DNA of 64,000 nucleotides from Asparagopsis taxiformis (lineage: Eukaryota > Rhodophyta > Florideophyceae > Bonnemaisoniales > Bonnemaisoniaceae), in the NCBI GenBank assembly GCA_030407315.1, contig JALQPE010001702.1, positions 62,001 through 126,000 on the forward strand. Direction: 5' to 3'. Both the position numbers and the translations under genes were made by a program. Every line of letters begins with the position of its first letter. Position 1 is the first letter of the stretch. Below the pieces are notes generated by a model. It did no database searches and was not told the DNA's origin. It saw only the letters and a program-made list of their open reading frames with translations. Positions 28,963 through 38,933 of the stretch are shown here, one piece after another.

Positions 28963-29266
28963 ATGGCCAAGTATGCGCCTGAAATGAAGCGCATGATGGA
29001 AAAACGTCTAAATTGTAAGCTCCATCCACTCCACCTTGTCGCGTTCCGACCCGACCTCTCGCCGACCTACTCACACCCCTTCCACAGTGGCACTCAACGG
29101 TAACAGAAACATCGAAGGCACCCTCCGCGGCTACGACAGGTTTATGAACATTGTCCTCGACGACTGCGTGGAAATCCAACCCGACGGTAATCGCAGACAT
29201 CTCGGCATGAGCGTTGTGCGCGGAAACTCCATCCTCACCATGGAGACGCTCTCAAGCGCTTCATGA
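28963..29266 (+). CDS. SNRPG: Small nuclear ribonucleoprotein G (SmG), two exons
   Basis: Exons are 28963-29014 and 29088-29266 (76 residues). The 73-nt intron has donor GTAAGC and acceptor CACAG. The product opens 'MAKYAPEMKRMMEKRL' and continues with the Sm1 motif 'GTLRGYDRFMNIVLDDCVE' and the Sm2 motif 'GMSVVRGNSI'. SmG is one of seven Sm proteins in the ring around U1, U2, U4 and U5 snRNAs. Length matches the family. It is the smallest intron-containing gene here and would be missed by frame-only prediction. Confidence 0.95.
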
Positions 29267-29342
29267 GCGCGCCCACTACCAATTCTCAATAAACCCCACA
29301 TCGACAAATTTGCATCATTTTTAATCATCACCACCCATCCCC

Positions 29343-30986
29343 ATGTCCCACCAGTCGCTCGCGGACGGTCTGCAACAACGCTATGGTCTGCGCAACCCGC
29401 GCGCCGAGTGGCTGCGTCGCCAATCCGCCTTCAGTCTCGACGTCCTCGTGGGGCCGATCTGTCGCACAGACATCACTTCACTGACGCACGGCACGCTGCC
29501 CTGGAACATCCTAGACGCGCATAGCGTGCAACTCAACACGCGCGTGCTCGTACAAATCGACGATGTGATCAACATTGCGAACAGTGATCCCCGCGCAGCC
29601 GATCCGCCACGCGTGTTGCAATTCACCCTGACAGACGGTCATTTCGATTTCGTGGCCGTCCAATTGGAGCCGCTACCGACGCGACTTTCGCTCCGCACAT
29701 TGCCCGGTACAAAGCTCGTGTTGCACCCGACCGCGCTGGTTCGACGCGGAAGATTGCTGCTTACCCCCGCTGATTTCACCCTCCTCGGATCCCCCACCGC
29801 TAACGTCTGGGGCGACGCGTACGATTCCGCAGTAGATGACGCCCTCCGCGCCGCCCATTTGCGTAACCCGAACGCGTCCTCGTTCGATTCTATTGCAGTC
29901 ACTTCGCGCCCCGCCGCGCTGCAGGCCTCGCGTCTCCCCGATATGGGCGGCATCGCTGATGCGGTGGCGCAGACTGCTGAGGACGACGATGACGACTTTT
30001 GGGCACAGGCGGCGGTGTTGGCGGATCATACCGCAGAGACGAATTTGGTTTTGTCGGGTGTGAATGGATCTGTGATCACCAATTCGCTGCCGGTATCGGC
30101 GCATCGTTCTGCTACTGTTGCTGCTGCGGTTGTTCCGTCTAGTGCGTCCATGCCGCCTCCGTTTGGGAATGGTGCTGTACAGAATCGTTCGGTAAGTCGT
30201 AATGGACAACCGCCACATTCGAATGCATTGCAGCAATCAAATGTGACTTTGAACACGCCTGTTGGCACTGAAATGCATGCGTCGCCCACAGTAGCCAATT
30301 CTGCTGGTATTGATGTGGTGGACCTCGACTCTCCGGAGCAGCGGCAAAGAAATGCATCGCATAGCGGCGTACCGAACGAATTTGAAGACGGTAGTGGACA
30401 GCGCGTACAGATTCCAGAAATGCCAAATTTGGCCTCGGAGGACGTGGAAGACGTTGACGAAGATGTCGTGATGGGTAATATCCCCATCACACAAGACGAT
30501 GCTACCGACATTGAAATCCCGCAATTCCCGCTGAATCGATTGGAGCAAATTGACGAAGCGCGCTTAGCTGGCCTGGAAACCTGCATGTATCGCGGCTACT
30601 GCATGAGGACGAAGAAGAAGATCAGAATCGAGGTGAAGAATGGTGCAGTGTGTGTCGCCGCCCCAATCGATGACGGCAGTGGTATTGGCAAGATTACGTT
30701 ATCTGCTGGACTGCTGCATCGATTGACCGGCCTCGATGTCAACCAATTGCAGCAGACACGTGAGAATAGTGCAGAAAGAGAAAGTATGGAAAACAGAATC
30801 CGACAAAGTGTGCGTGCCATTTCAGGGTTCATTCATGTTCAGCACAGCGATGAAGAATCTCTTATCACGAATGTTTCGCCGATCCCTCCGGGAGGAATGG
30901 TAGGTTGGAATTCAACGCATCAGGGCACCTCGTCGATGATCTGTGCCATTGTGCGATCGGGGCACCTCGTCGATGATTTGTACTAA
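29343..30986 (+). CDS. RMI1: RecQ-mediated genome instability protein 1 (RMI1)
   Basis: Codes for 547 residues. The N-terminal helical plus OB region contains 'NPRAEWLRRQ', 'LPWNILDAHSVQLNTRVLVQIDDVINI', 'LQFTLTDGHFDFVAVQLEPLP' and 'LPGTKLVL', diagnostic for RMI1. RMI1 forms the BTR/STR complex with topoisomerase III and a RecQ helicase, dissolving double Holliday junctions. An acidic linker (about 335-395) leads to a second folded region (about 415-545). The last 20 codons overlap an 18-base direct duplication, so the extreme C-terminus may be recent sequence. The gene starts only 77 bases after the SmG stop. Confidence 0.88.
   Translation: MSHQSLADGLQQRYGLRNPRAEWLRRQSAFSLDVLVGPICRTDITSLTHGTLPWNILDAHSVQLNTRVLVQIDDVINIANSDPRAADPPRVLQFTLTDGHFDFVAVQLEPLPTRLSLRTLPGTKLVLHPTALVRRGRLLLTPADFTLLGSPTANVWGDAYDSAVDDALRAAHLRNPNASSFDSIAVTSRPAALQASRLPDMGGIADAVAQTAEDDDDDFWAQAAVLADHTAETNLVLSGVNGSVITNSLPVSAHRSATVAAAVVPSSASMPPPFGNGAVQNRSVSRNGQPPHSNALQQSNVTLNTPVGTEMHASPTVANSAGIDVVDLDSPEQRQRNASHSGVPNEFEDGSGQRVQIPEMPNLASEDVEDVDEDVVMGNIPITQDDATDIEIPQFPLNRLEQIDEARLAGLETCMYRGYCMRTKKKIRIEVKNGAVCVAAPIDDGSGIGKITLSAGLLHRLTGLDVNQLQQTRENSAERESMENRIRQSVRAISGFIHVQHSDEESLITNVSPIPPGGMVGWNSTHQGTSSMICAIVRSGHLVDDLY
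30923..30977. repeat. 18-base direct repeat at the RMI1 3' end
   Basis: gggcacctcgtcgatgat occurs at 30923-30940 and again at 30960-30977, offset by 37 bases, so the two copies are read in different frames. It looks like a recent local duplication that remodelled the last codons and stop position of RMI1. Confidence 0.85.
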
Positions 30987-31178
30987 CGTGCTTTTATTTC
31001 TGATGCTTTGTCTTTGTATTTCAGTCATCGTTCATTTCATCATTCGCTGACAACATAGAGGGTCGGCTTGCTGAACATATTATGCGCGGATGAGTGAGTA
31101 CAAGGCCGTTTTCAGATGTACAACTACAGGCGCAATCACATAACTAGGAGTAGAGTGTGCGCCACATGTTGCTGCGTC

Positions 31179-34131
31179 CTAATCACTTTCCACAGTTCCA
31201 ATTGACGATTCCGCAGCCGTTTTGTCGTCAACTCTTGTCTGCGCAATCCACATTTCAGCATATTCGCCGCCCTTTGCTAGTAACTCTGCATGGCTTCCAC
31301 GCTCGACAATCGAACCAAATTTGTCTTTTTCGGAGCTCTCTCTACTCAGTACGATAATTTCATCGGCCATCATAATTGTGGACAAGCGATGAGCGATAAC
31401 GATTGTGGTTCGATTCTTACAAGCGTGTCGTAAGTTTGCTTGCATTTCTCTCTCCGTGACTGTATCCTACATGTGGCAGCACGAAACGCGGGTGGAAGTG
31501 GAAGTTTTGGTCAGTGTCATGCTATGAAACGTCGTCACGGAGTCGCATTAATCAGTCGTGCCCTTACCAATGATGATGACGCTTCATCCAGTAGCACAAT
31601 TGCTGGCGTCTTGATAATACATCTCGCTGTGCCCACTCGCTGCCGTTCTCCACCAGACAATCGTACACCGCGCTCGCCGACCACTGTATCCAGCTTGAGC
31701 GGAAGTGAGTCAACAAATTTGTCTAGAGCCGCAGACCGCACTGCCGAGTAGATTTCATACTCTGTAGCATCCTGCTTGCCGTATGATATGTTTTGTCGCA
31801 ACGTATTATTAAAGAGCACCTAATTTAGAAGGCCATTGTGTGACAGGGATGGTGCCGTAGAAATTGCTGTCAGTCGTTTCAGTTGCAGTAATACACATGC
31901 ACAACCGTCAAGTACACGTACCGTGTCCTGCGCAACAACACCGACCGTCTTTCTCAGAGACCTCTGAGTGAAACTCTTCACATTTTCTCCATCAATAAGA
32001 ATCGAGCCGCTGTCTACATCATAGAATCTCAACAGTAACCGAACGATTGTACTATAAGCGACACCGGCAGCATGAACGAGTATGTTTTGGTTAATCGCCA
32101 TTCCAACATCACATGGTCCAATAGCGCAAATAAGAAAACTGACAACATACCTTTTCCCAGCTCCTGTCTCGACGGGCGCCGCGATAAAATTACGCCAACA
32201 ACAAATCAGTACGAGTGCCAAAACAACATAATACACGTATATATTAACGACTTGGTTCCATACCTGATGCTCCGACAATCGCAACCATTTTCCCGGCTGG
32301 AACTGTGAAACTGACATTATTCAATCCTCCAGATTCTCCTCGTTCATTTCCTTGGTAGCAGAACGACACATTATCAAACCGCACTTCGCCGACTTTTCCC
32401 GCTTGGATATCTTCGTCCGCCATGATCAGCTCTTTCGCATCGGGCTCATCTTTGACAGTAATTTCTGTTTTCCAAAGCCCAAGGCACTTTTCTATATCTG
32501 TCGCAGCCTGCGTAATCATTCTGTAAGAAGATCCCAAAAACTGTACACAACAACAATAACCATAGAGAAAATGCGATTCGTAAGGATACGCAATGTATGG
32601 AACGCAAGATTTGTACACACTGATTCATAACGCAGAAACATACAAGGAGCGGTTGGAATAATTGTTGAACATAGGAGGAAACCAAAATAAAGTCACCAGG
32701 CGTGAGGCTGCCGTTACTTGTGGCAATCGCAGCGAGCACCATTGCCACGCTTAGACCGCTTATCTGAACTGCGGATTGGGCAAAATTGAGCGCATTCAAC
32801 GTAATTCGCAACCAGATGTACTTGGCCTGATATGCGGCTTGCAGTTGACCGTATGCGGCCGATTCCTCCGCTTCCATTCCAAACATCTTCACCGTTTCAT
32901 AGTTGATGAGAGTATCAACCGCCTTTGAGAAAATGGAAGACATATGGATGTTTTCTGGTGGTTAGAGTCCAACATCACAATGGAGTCAATAATACAGCCA
33001 AATATAGTTGGACTGCAATTATTGTGATGCCCTATGGAATCCAGTTTAGACATGTTTACCTTACTTTCTCTGCGATGCAAAAAAAACCCGCTGTTAGTCG
33101 AGTCGCTGAACAAAATTGTCAATCACTGTGCAGAATCCCGAATCACCGTACCAGATAGCTCGTTGTCAGCATCGATCAAGCTGCGACGGAATTGAATGCT
33201 GTACAAACGAAATAAAACAAATTGAAAAGGTTAGCAGTCCACGCAAAATGATAAAAGCTCGACTATCCACGGAAGAACACCACACTACATACCGCCACTG
33301 CGTCATCATCACTGTAATCACAAAATATAACACAACACTAACAACGGTCGATAACGCAATATACGGCGTACCAAGATGTAAGAAAATACCGGTCACCACG
33401 GAGGCCTCCAACAACCTACTCGTCCAACAGGTGCAAAAACAGCGGTCAGAACGGAACGGGAGGGGGGGGTATAAATCGCGCCTGGAAACGACTCAAGTAA
33501 CATACGTCGGAAACAACGTAAACAACACCACATTTGTAATTGTATCAATGGACGATACACCACGGTCCATAATCCTCGTAATCTCGCCTGTCTTCCTCTG
33601 CAGATGAAAGGCGAGACTCAGGTTTTGCAGATGGGAAAAAATATCGACACTAAACTTTCGCGTGCGATCACTGGCCACAATGGAGTAAAACACCTCCTGC
33701 ATGCTGCCCAGAACGCCTGCGAGGAGTCTGGCGACTGCGTACAGACCGACGGCAAGGAAGGGGACGACGGGTGCGCCGGGCTGGGTGAGATTGGACGCGA
33801 GAGTATCGACTGCCATTTTGGACGCGTAGGGCGGCACGAGCAGGGTGGCTTTTTTGAGGATAGTGCATAGTAGCGAGGCGACGGCCAGACAGCGCAGGCG
33901 AATTGATTCGGGCACGATATAGGGACGTACAAAGGCGACGGTTTCGGTCCATTTGATCGGCGGCTCCGACTGTAATAATGGGGTGCTTTCCGAGACGCCT
34001 TGTCGCGCGCGCGCGCTGAATCGCATTCCGCGCATGGCTGGTGAATGACGGGGGGGAGGTCGCGCGAGTCGAAGTGGTACGACGGGTAGGAAGTTGACGG
34101 GTACGATATGGGGGACGCTCAACGGTGACAT
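31179..34131 (-). CDS. ABC half-transporter of the ATM1/HMT1 (ABCB6/ABCB7) group; nine exons including a 13-nt microexon
   Basis: Exons on the minus strand: 33506-34131, 33293-33415, 33147-33198, 32644-32922, 32264-32540, 32151-32163, 31922-32051, 31568-31819, 31179-31466 (679 residues). One membrane domain is followed by one nucleotide-binding domain. Family marks are '[17 protein letters not shown]', 'TLFPTLLEASVV', '[16 protein letters not shown]' and '[15 protein letters not shown]'. The ATPase has Walker A 'GASGAGKST' (completed only by the 13-nt exon), Q-loop 'VVAQDTVLFN', signature 'LSGGERQR', Walker B 'AIVLLDEA' and H-loop 'IAHRLS'. Homologues export glutathione/Fe-S compounds from mitochondria or load vacuoles with metal conjugates. 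An 'ESTPLL' acidic dileucine favours a vacuolar site; the Arg-rich leader favours mitochondria. Most intron-rich gene of the window. Confidence 0.9.
32151..32163 (-). other. 13-nt microexon carrying the Walker A lysine
   Basis: Thirteen bases (GAGCTGGGAAAAG), preceded by GAGACAG and followed by GTATGTTG. Flanking introns are 100 nt (32164-32263) and 99 nt (32052-32150). Joined at phase 1 on both sides it completes G-A-G-K-S of the P-loop, Lys about residue 456. Skipping it deletes the catalytic motif and shifts the frame. Confidence 0.88.
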
Positions 34132-34589
34132 GTGGTTGGTTTATAAATGGAAATGCTACATGTGTACGAAGCGGAAGCGACGATTTGGTGATGTGATGTG
34201 ACTGTTTTTCTGGAGGCTGGAGTCTCCGTGGCGCTGTTTGCGGGCGTTGGTGCCGGCGTCGTTCTCTTCCACTGGCGGACATTGAAATGTGCGGTTCAAG
34301 ACGACTGGACAATGTTGGTTCAGGTATTCCACGTGTCAGGAGCTATGTTATTGGCGGAACGCGTTAAAGTACTTGGAATTTGAATTGGTTGGTGTCGATG
34401 CGCGTTGTTTCAGGGCGGGAACGCGCGCCATGTGCTTCACACGCGATGTACAAAGTGTCCGGTCGCAAGCTGGAATGAGCTCCAATCTGTGGTCGGACGC
34501 TGACATAATCGTGAGACCTACACTCCAGCGTTGAATAATGTAGCGTAGAAATTTGGGGCGTATATTGTGACTAATTTGACGCTGTCGAG
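34132..34589. other. Intergenic region
   Basis: About 460 bases between the ABC transporter start and the 3' end of the zinc-knuckle gene; nothing recognised. Confidence 0.5.
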
Positions 34590-35624
34590 CTAGAGCGTAT
34601 CATCCATCTCACCGTCCATAGCCGAGGTCGTCGAAACAAACGACGACTGTCGAGAAGTCGCGGATCGCAAGCGTCCAGCAGTATTCTTCAGCAAACAATC
34701 CGGCTCGACGCGATGAGAAAAGGCCAAACGTTGCAAAACACTAGGCGTATTACAGCGCAGCCTGCCGGCGCGAAACTGGCAGCGAAAGAAATGCTTCTGC
34801 TCCTTGGTCGACGCGGGACATCTGGAAATGAGATGGTAGCCCGCACAATTGGGGTTGAGACATTTGGGCAAGTTTGGCTTGCCGATTGGGCGCGAGTGGT
34901 TATCAACGGGGAGCGGAGCGCGTCGTGACTTGGCAACGGCGCGCACACGACGCGGGCGACTGATGTTATAATCATCGATTTCCTGAGCCTTGTTCAAAGC
35001 GAGTTGAAAAAAGCGTTTAAAATTAATATCATCAGCGGTACTGAAAGCCATAGCGTTCATTAATCGAGCATGCAACTCGGCATGTGTGATACGATCCATC
35101 AATTGTTTAACAGCCAATTTCTGTCGATGATGCACCAATTCACCATATCCAAAGCGGGTGAGCGTTTCAATATAGTGCTGAAAAAGAGCCCAGACGCGAT
35201 CCTTCAAAGCGGCGCCACGCCGATAACGCGGCAATGTCACGTGCTTGATTTTGCGGTCGATAAACACAAGATCGTAATGCTGCACGGGGACACGTGCGTG
35301 CTGCGCGATGCAGTCGCGCAGCAGCTGCTCGGACACCTCGGCGACCGAGTCGACGCGCAGGAGGTCGCTGAAAAGCATGAGCTGGAGGACAGGGGGGGAG
35401 ATGGATTGTCGGATACTGACGGGCGGTATGGACGTGTCAAAGAGGGCGTTTCGATGCGCGATGTTGCGTTCGTACTCGGCGCGCGCTTCCTGAAAGGCGA
35501 TGAAATGGGCGGTTGTGCACCCGGCGAGACGAGGAGGTGTCAGCGAGCCGACGAGACGCGGCTGCTGCTGCGCGGACGGGTGGTCGGACGGTGGAATCGA
35601 GAGGTGCGAGATGCAAGGTTGCAT
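34590..35624 (-). CDS. Unknown protein with a CCHC-like zinc knuckle
   Basis: Codes for 344 residues. The N-terminal two thirds are helical and charged, with 'LRDCIAQHARVPVQHYDLVF', 'LVHHRQKLAVKQLMDRI' and 'FKRFFQLALNKAQEID'. At about 255-272 comes 'CLNPNCAGYHLISRC', a C-x4-C-x3-H-x4-C spacing related to but not identical with the C-x2-C-x4-H-x4-C knuckle of retroelement Gag proteins. A basic linker precedes it and a Ser/Thr-rich acidic tail ends the protein. I see no protease, reverse transcriptase, integrase or terminal repeats around it. It may be a domesticated Gag-like protein or an unrelated nucleic-acid-binding protein. Confidence 0.55.
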   Translation of the reverse strand: MQPCISHLSIPPSDHPSAQQQPRLVGSLTPPRLAGCTTAHFIAFQEARAEYERNIAHRNALFDTSIPPVSIRQSISPPVLQLMLFSDLLRVDSVAEVSEQLLRDCIAQHARVPVQHYDLVFIDRKIKHVTLPRYRRGAALKDRVWALFQHYIETLTRFGYGELVHHRQKLAVKQLMDRITHAELHARLMNAMAFSTADDINFKRFFQLALNKAQEIDDYNISRPRRVRAVAKSRRAPLPVDNHSRPIGKPNLPKCLNPNCAGYHLISRCPASTKEQKHFFRCQFRAGRLRCNTPSVLQRLAFSHRVEPDCLLKNTAGRLRSATSRQSSFVSTTSAMDGEMDDTL

Positions 35625-36996
35625 GGCGGTTGTGTGGATGAGAGCAATGCAGTGAGTGAAGTCGTTTGGTGTTGCGTTGTGGCTTGCATGGATTGTTTGG
35701 ACACGCGGGTCTAATATTTTGTTGGACGCGCGGTCCTGGTGCGCGGCGCTGGAGCATCGGGTCGTATGTCGTGTGTGCGACGTGGAATGGGCGTTTGGGT
35801 TTTGTGTTAGGCAGGGAGAGGTGTGAGAGCATGTCGTGAGCGCTGCGCGGAATTTTGTTTATTGTTCGTGCGCGCACTGACGTGGCTGGGAACTGGCTTA
35901 CACGCTTGGTGTGGAAGATGAGATTGGATTGGTATAGTGATCTCACGTCTAGTCAATTGTGCTAAGAGTCGAAAGACAAAAGTGCACTTTCTCGGTGCTG
36001 ATTGCCGCCGGAAACCAGGGCGTTGGATGGGGCAATGGCGGTAGGGTCTGGACGCGCTCTTTTCCGAGGGCTTGTGGGAACCAGCGATGCAAATGGTACA
36101 GTGAATGTATCAAGGACAGCGAGACATAGAACGCATGTGTTTGCAAAGTCTCGACGATTCCTACCGAAATATCGCGGGCGCTGATTGGCGGGAGATATCC
36201 CTGTCAAATTTGCACGGCGCAGACTGGAATCGGAGACAGTGCGCTGGTAGATAGACACATGGGCCAAATTGAATCTGATCCAATTTGAAAAACGAAGATC
36301 AAAGCTGTGATTCGAAATGTGTCATACATCGAAATCGATATCTTGGTACAGCCACCGCATGCGACGGCTTGAGAAATTGGATTGATTGAAACGGCGGCTG
36401 GCGTGTCCGTCGCAAGTGGACCCGATATCTTTTCACATCTGAGCTGTACGCGTGCATTGCTCTGGAGGACGCGCTGTCGCTCCATACCCGACCACACTCG
36501 TTGTGATTCCAGAGTTATGCAGCGGGCAAGATGCATATGTTTTGAAAATCATGCATGATTGACCGATATGCTCATATTTCAACTTGCCGGTTTCGAGCGC
36601 TGTTTACGCGTGGACTGGTTGCATCTTCACCGATGTTTGACGCCGCCGCGTCCCACGTCCGCGTCACACCGGGCGTTCTGAAAGCGATCTACGCGACATT
36701 GCTCTACGTGAAAAAAGCGCCATATGTGTGCTTCGAAGCAGTCAACGAATCGCCTATAACCCACCAAAGCCTGTAGTCATGCTCTGCCCCAGAGCCGCAA
36801 TCATCACGATGCAATACCCCACCACCAACTCACAAGCGGCACAAAACCAGCGCACCGAGAGCCATCCAACCCGACCAACCCATAAACCACCCCAAAAACA
36901 CGTCTACCGTCCCTCCCGTCTCAATTTCACACGTACCCACCCGCCACCAATCAAAATAAACCACAAAACCAAAAGCGCCCAAAAATCCAATCCGAG
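35625..36996. other. Intergenic region, no gene seen
   Basis: About 1.4 kb. Several frames of 60-170 codons, all without family resemblance. The last 200 bases are C/A-rich, as in leaders of other plus-strand genes here. No RNA gene or repeat recognised. Confidence 0.45.
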
Positions 36997-37638
36997 ATGC
37001 ATCAGCACCGGAGCTCAACGCCCGTAACCAACGCAGCCGCCATGTCGACCGCGGGCTTCCTGACCGTCGCCAACGCGATGCGCGCGTCGCGGAAGCGCGT
37101 GCATCTCGGCGCGCGAAGCGTCTGCGTGGCGACGCTGACCAATCCGGAGGACGAGTTGCGGCCGCGTTTTTCGCGCGCGGACGACGCGCTCTCGCAGCCG
37201 AAACGCACCTTTCTCCCGGAGCACGCGCAGCGTCGACGCGCGCCGACGCCCAACGAGCGCGTGCTCGCGCAGATCGAACAGTCGATGCAGCGGCTACGCG
37301 TCGCGCAAGTAGCGCCGTCGCCCGTCGCGCGCGACCCCGTGGATATCTCGCGCGTCAATCCGCTCAGCGCGTATGCGGGCGCCGCCGCCGCCGCGCTCAT
37401 TTCCGCCGCTGTGTGGATGCTGTTGCGATACACCATCCAGTTGTTTCTCGCCCATCCGCTCGCGTCGGAGATCTACGTCGTGCAGAGAATCTCCGCCGTT
37501 GTGCGTACCGTTCTTGTGTGCTTGTTCGCGCTCGGTAGTGGCATTTCCGGCGTTACCGCGCTTGGATTGTTTGCCCTGGCGGTGCGTACGACCGCTGCGG
37601 CGATCACCGGCGAGTTTGGGAGTGATGAATTGGAGTAG
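36997..37638 (+). CDS. Plastid-type membrane protein, DUF3082 family
   Basis: Codes for 213 residues from the first ATG, or 198 from the in-frame ATG at 37042 (MSTAGFLTVA), which gives a cleaner transit peptide. A Ser/Arg/Ala-rich leader and an Arg-rich hydrophilic linker precede two hydrophobic hairpins: 'AYAGAAAAALISAAVWMLL' and 'VVRTVLVCLFALGSGISGVTALGLFALAV'. The 'VQRISAVVRT' to 'GVTALGLFALAV' block fits the DUF3082 family of cyanobacteria and plastids, whose function is unknown. Inner-envelope or thylakoid location is inferred from family and leader. Confidence 0.75.
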   Translation: MHQHRSSTPVTNAAAMSTAGFLTVANAMRASRKRVHLGARSVCVATLTNPEDELRPRFSRADDALSQPKRTFLPEHAQRRRAPTPNERVLAQIEQSMQRLRVAQVAPSPVARDPVDISRVNPLSAYAGAAAAALISAAVWMLLRYTIQLFLAHPLASEIYVVQRISAVVRTVLVCLFALGSGISGVTALGLFALAVRTTAAAITGEFGSDELE

Positions 37639-37864
37639 AGGCTGTGTGTGGTTGGGGGATGATTTGGTATTGTTGGTGCGTTTGTGTCGGGGGAGCTTAT
37701 TGAGGCGGGTTGAATTGAGAGTCCAGAAAAGTGATACTGAGTAGTGCGCGGGGTTCAGTTGGTTGAATGATGTTTGTATGGGTACGGCAGTTATTACAAA
37801 GTTTACAATAGTTGATCTGTTCTTTCTACATGCTGCTGAGTGTGTTCAGCAAAGTTGGTGCAAT

Positions 37865-38659
37865 TTAGAAACACATAAAGTTGGACGGTTCCAGTAACAT
37901 AGCTGGTAGACCGTGTGGGGGATGAACTGTTTCTTGCTCGGTCATGATGTCCAACAAATCGCCACGGGCGCATCGTAGCGCTTCCTGACGCGGCGTAATA
38001 CCCCATCGATCGGGCAAATTTGGATTGGCGCCTGCATCCATCAAATACTGCACCATTTCCTTATCGCCTCGCATGGTCGCAATATGCAGCGCTGAGCGTT
38101 GATCCGCATTCACATAATTCACTATGCGCACAAGCAAGCGCGCGATGCAAGTCAGAAAGCAGCTCGATTATTCTCGCCAACATCAATTGCACAACGTACC
38201 ATTCACGGAAAAGTTACGCACCAGCTGCTGGGCGGCGCGCACATGACCAACAGCGGCGACATCGAGCAGATCCCTGCCGAAAACATAAGCGGGGTCCACA
38301 TAGGTCGCCAAAGCGCCGGGGAGCTGGACGTTCATAGTGGCGAGAAACCTGAGCACGTCGAGACGGCCATTATTGACGGCGTCCTTGACGCATGTGGCGC
38401 CGAAACGATCGAGGGCCATGGGGTCCGCACCGGCGGCGATGAGCTCCTTGACGATGTGCAAATGGCCGTCGCGACAGGCGTGATGCAACGGGGCGCGCTT
38501 GTCGTAGCCGGCGAAATTGGCGAGGAGCGCGCGCTGCGGCGGCGGCATGGCGTGCAGCAGGGAGCGGACGAGATGGAGGTTTGCGGTGGCGACGGCGGAG
38601 AGCAGGGCGTAGCCGGTGGCGGGCTGGGGCGCGGGGGCGTGCGTGTGCGTCGTCGACAT
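37865..38659 (-). CDS. Ankyrin-repeat protein, two exons
   Basis: Exons are 38200-38659 and 37865-38121 (238 residues). The 78-nt intron has donor GTACGT and acceptor CATAG. Four to five ankyrin repeats are visible: 'TGYALLSAVATANLHLVRSLLHAMP', 'KRAPLHHACRDGHLHIVKELIAAGADP', 'GATCVKDAVNNGRLDVLRFLATM', 'GRDLLDVAAVGHVRAAQQLV', and after the splice 'QRSALHIATMRGDKEMVQYLMDAGANP'. It is a protein-binding scaffold with no catalytic domain, so its partner is unknown. The ATG at 38659 was preferred; another in frame at 38803 would add 48 low-complexity residues. Confidence 0.82.
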
Positions 38660-38933
38660 GATGGGATGGGATTTGAGACGGGACGTGGTGTGCGACGGTC
38701 GAATGGGCGGATAGCTATGTACGGGTCGTAATTTATGATCGGTGGGCAGTTTAAGCGCCTCGAGGCGTTGGCGTAGTGTTGGCCATTGGGAGGGGGAACC
38801 CATGATGCAAACTTGTCTGGCGCGTGCTCGTGATGAAAACTAGTGAAGAGGCGGGACGGGATGGGACGTGACGTGCGCGTCTGAGCTTGTTGAAATAGAT
38901 GCGTTTGTGTGTGTTTTTTTTCTCAAGCACCAA

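Noticed and set aside
32923..33146. An exon starting at ACCACCAG (about 32951) that would add [11 protein letters not shown] to the ABC transporter
   Set aside because: It keeps the frame, but the splice from ACG (33147) to GCG (32922) gives exactly the family spacing between D-N-E and A-V-D-T-L, so that one was chosen.
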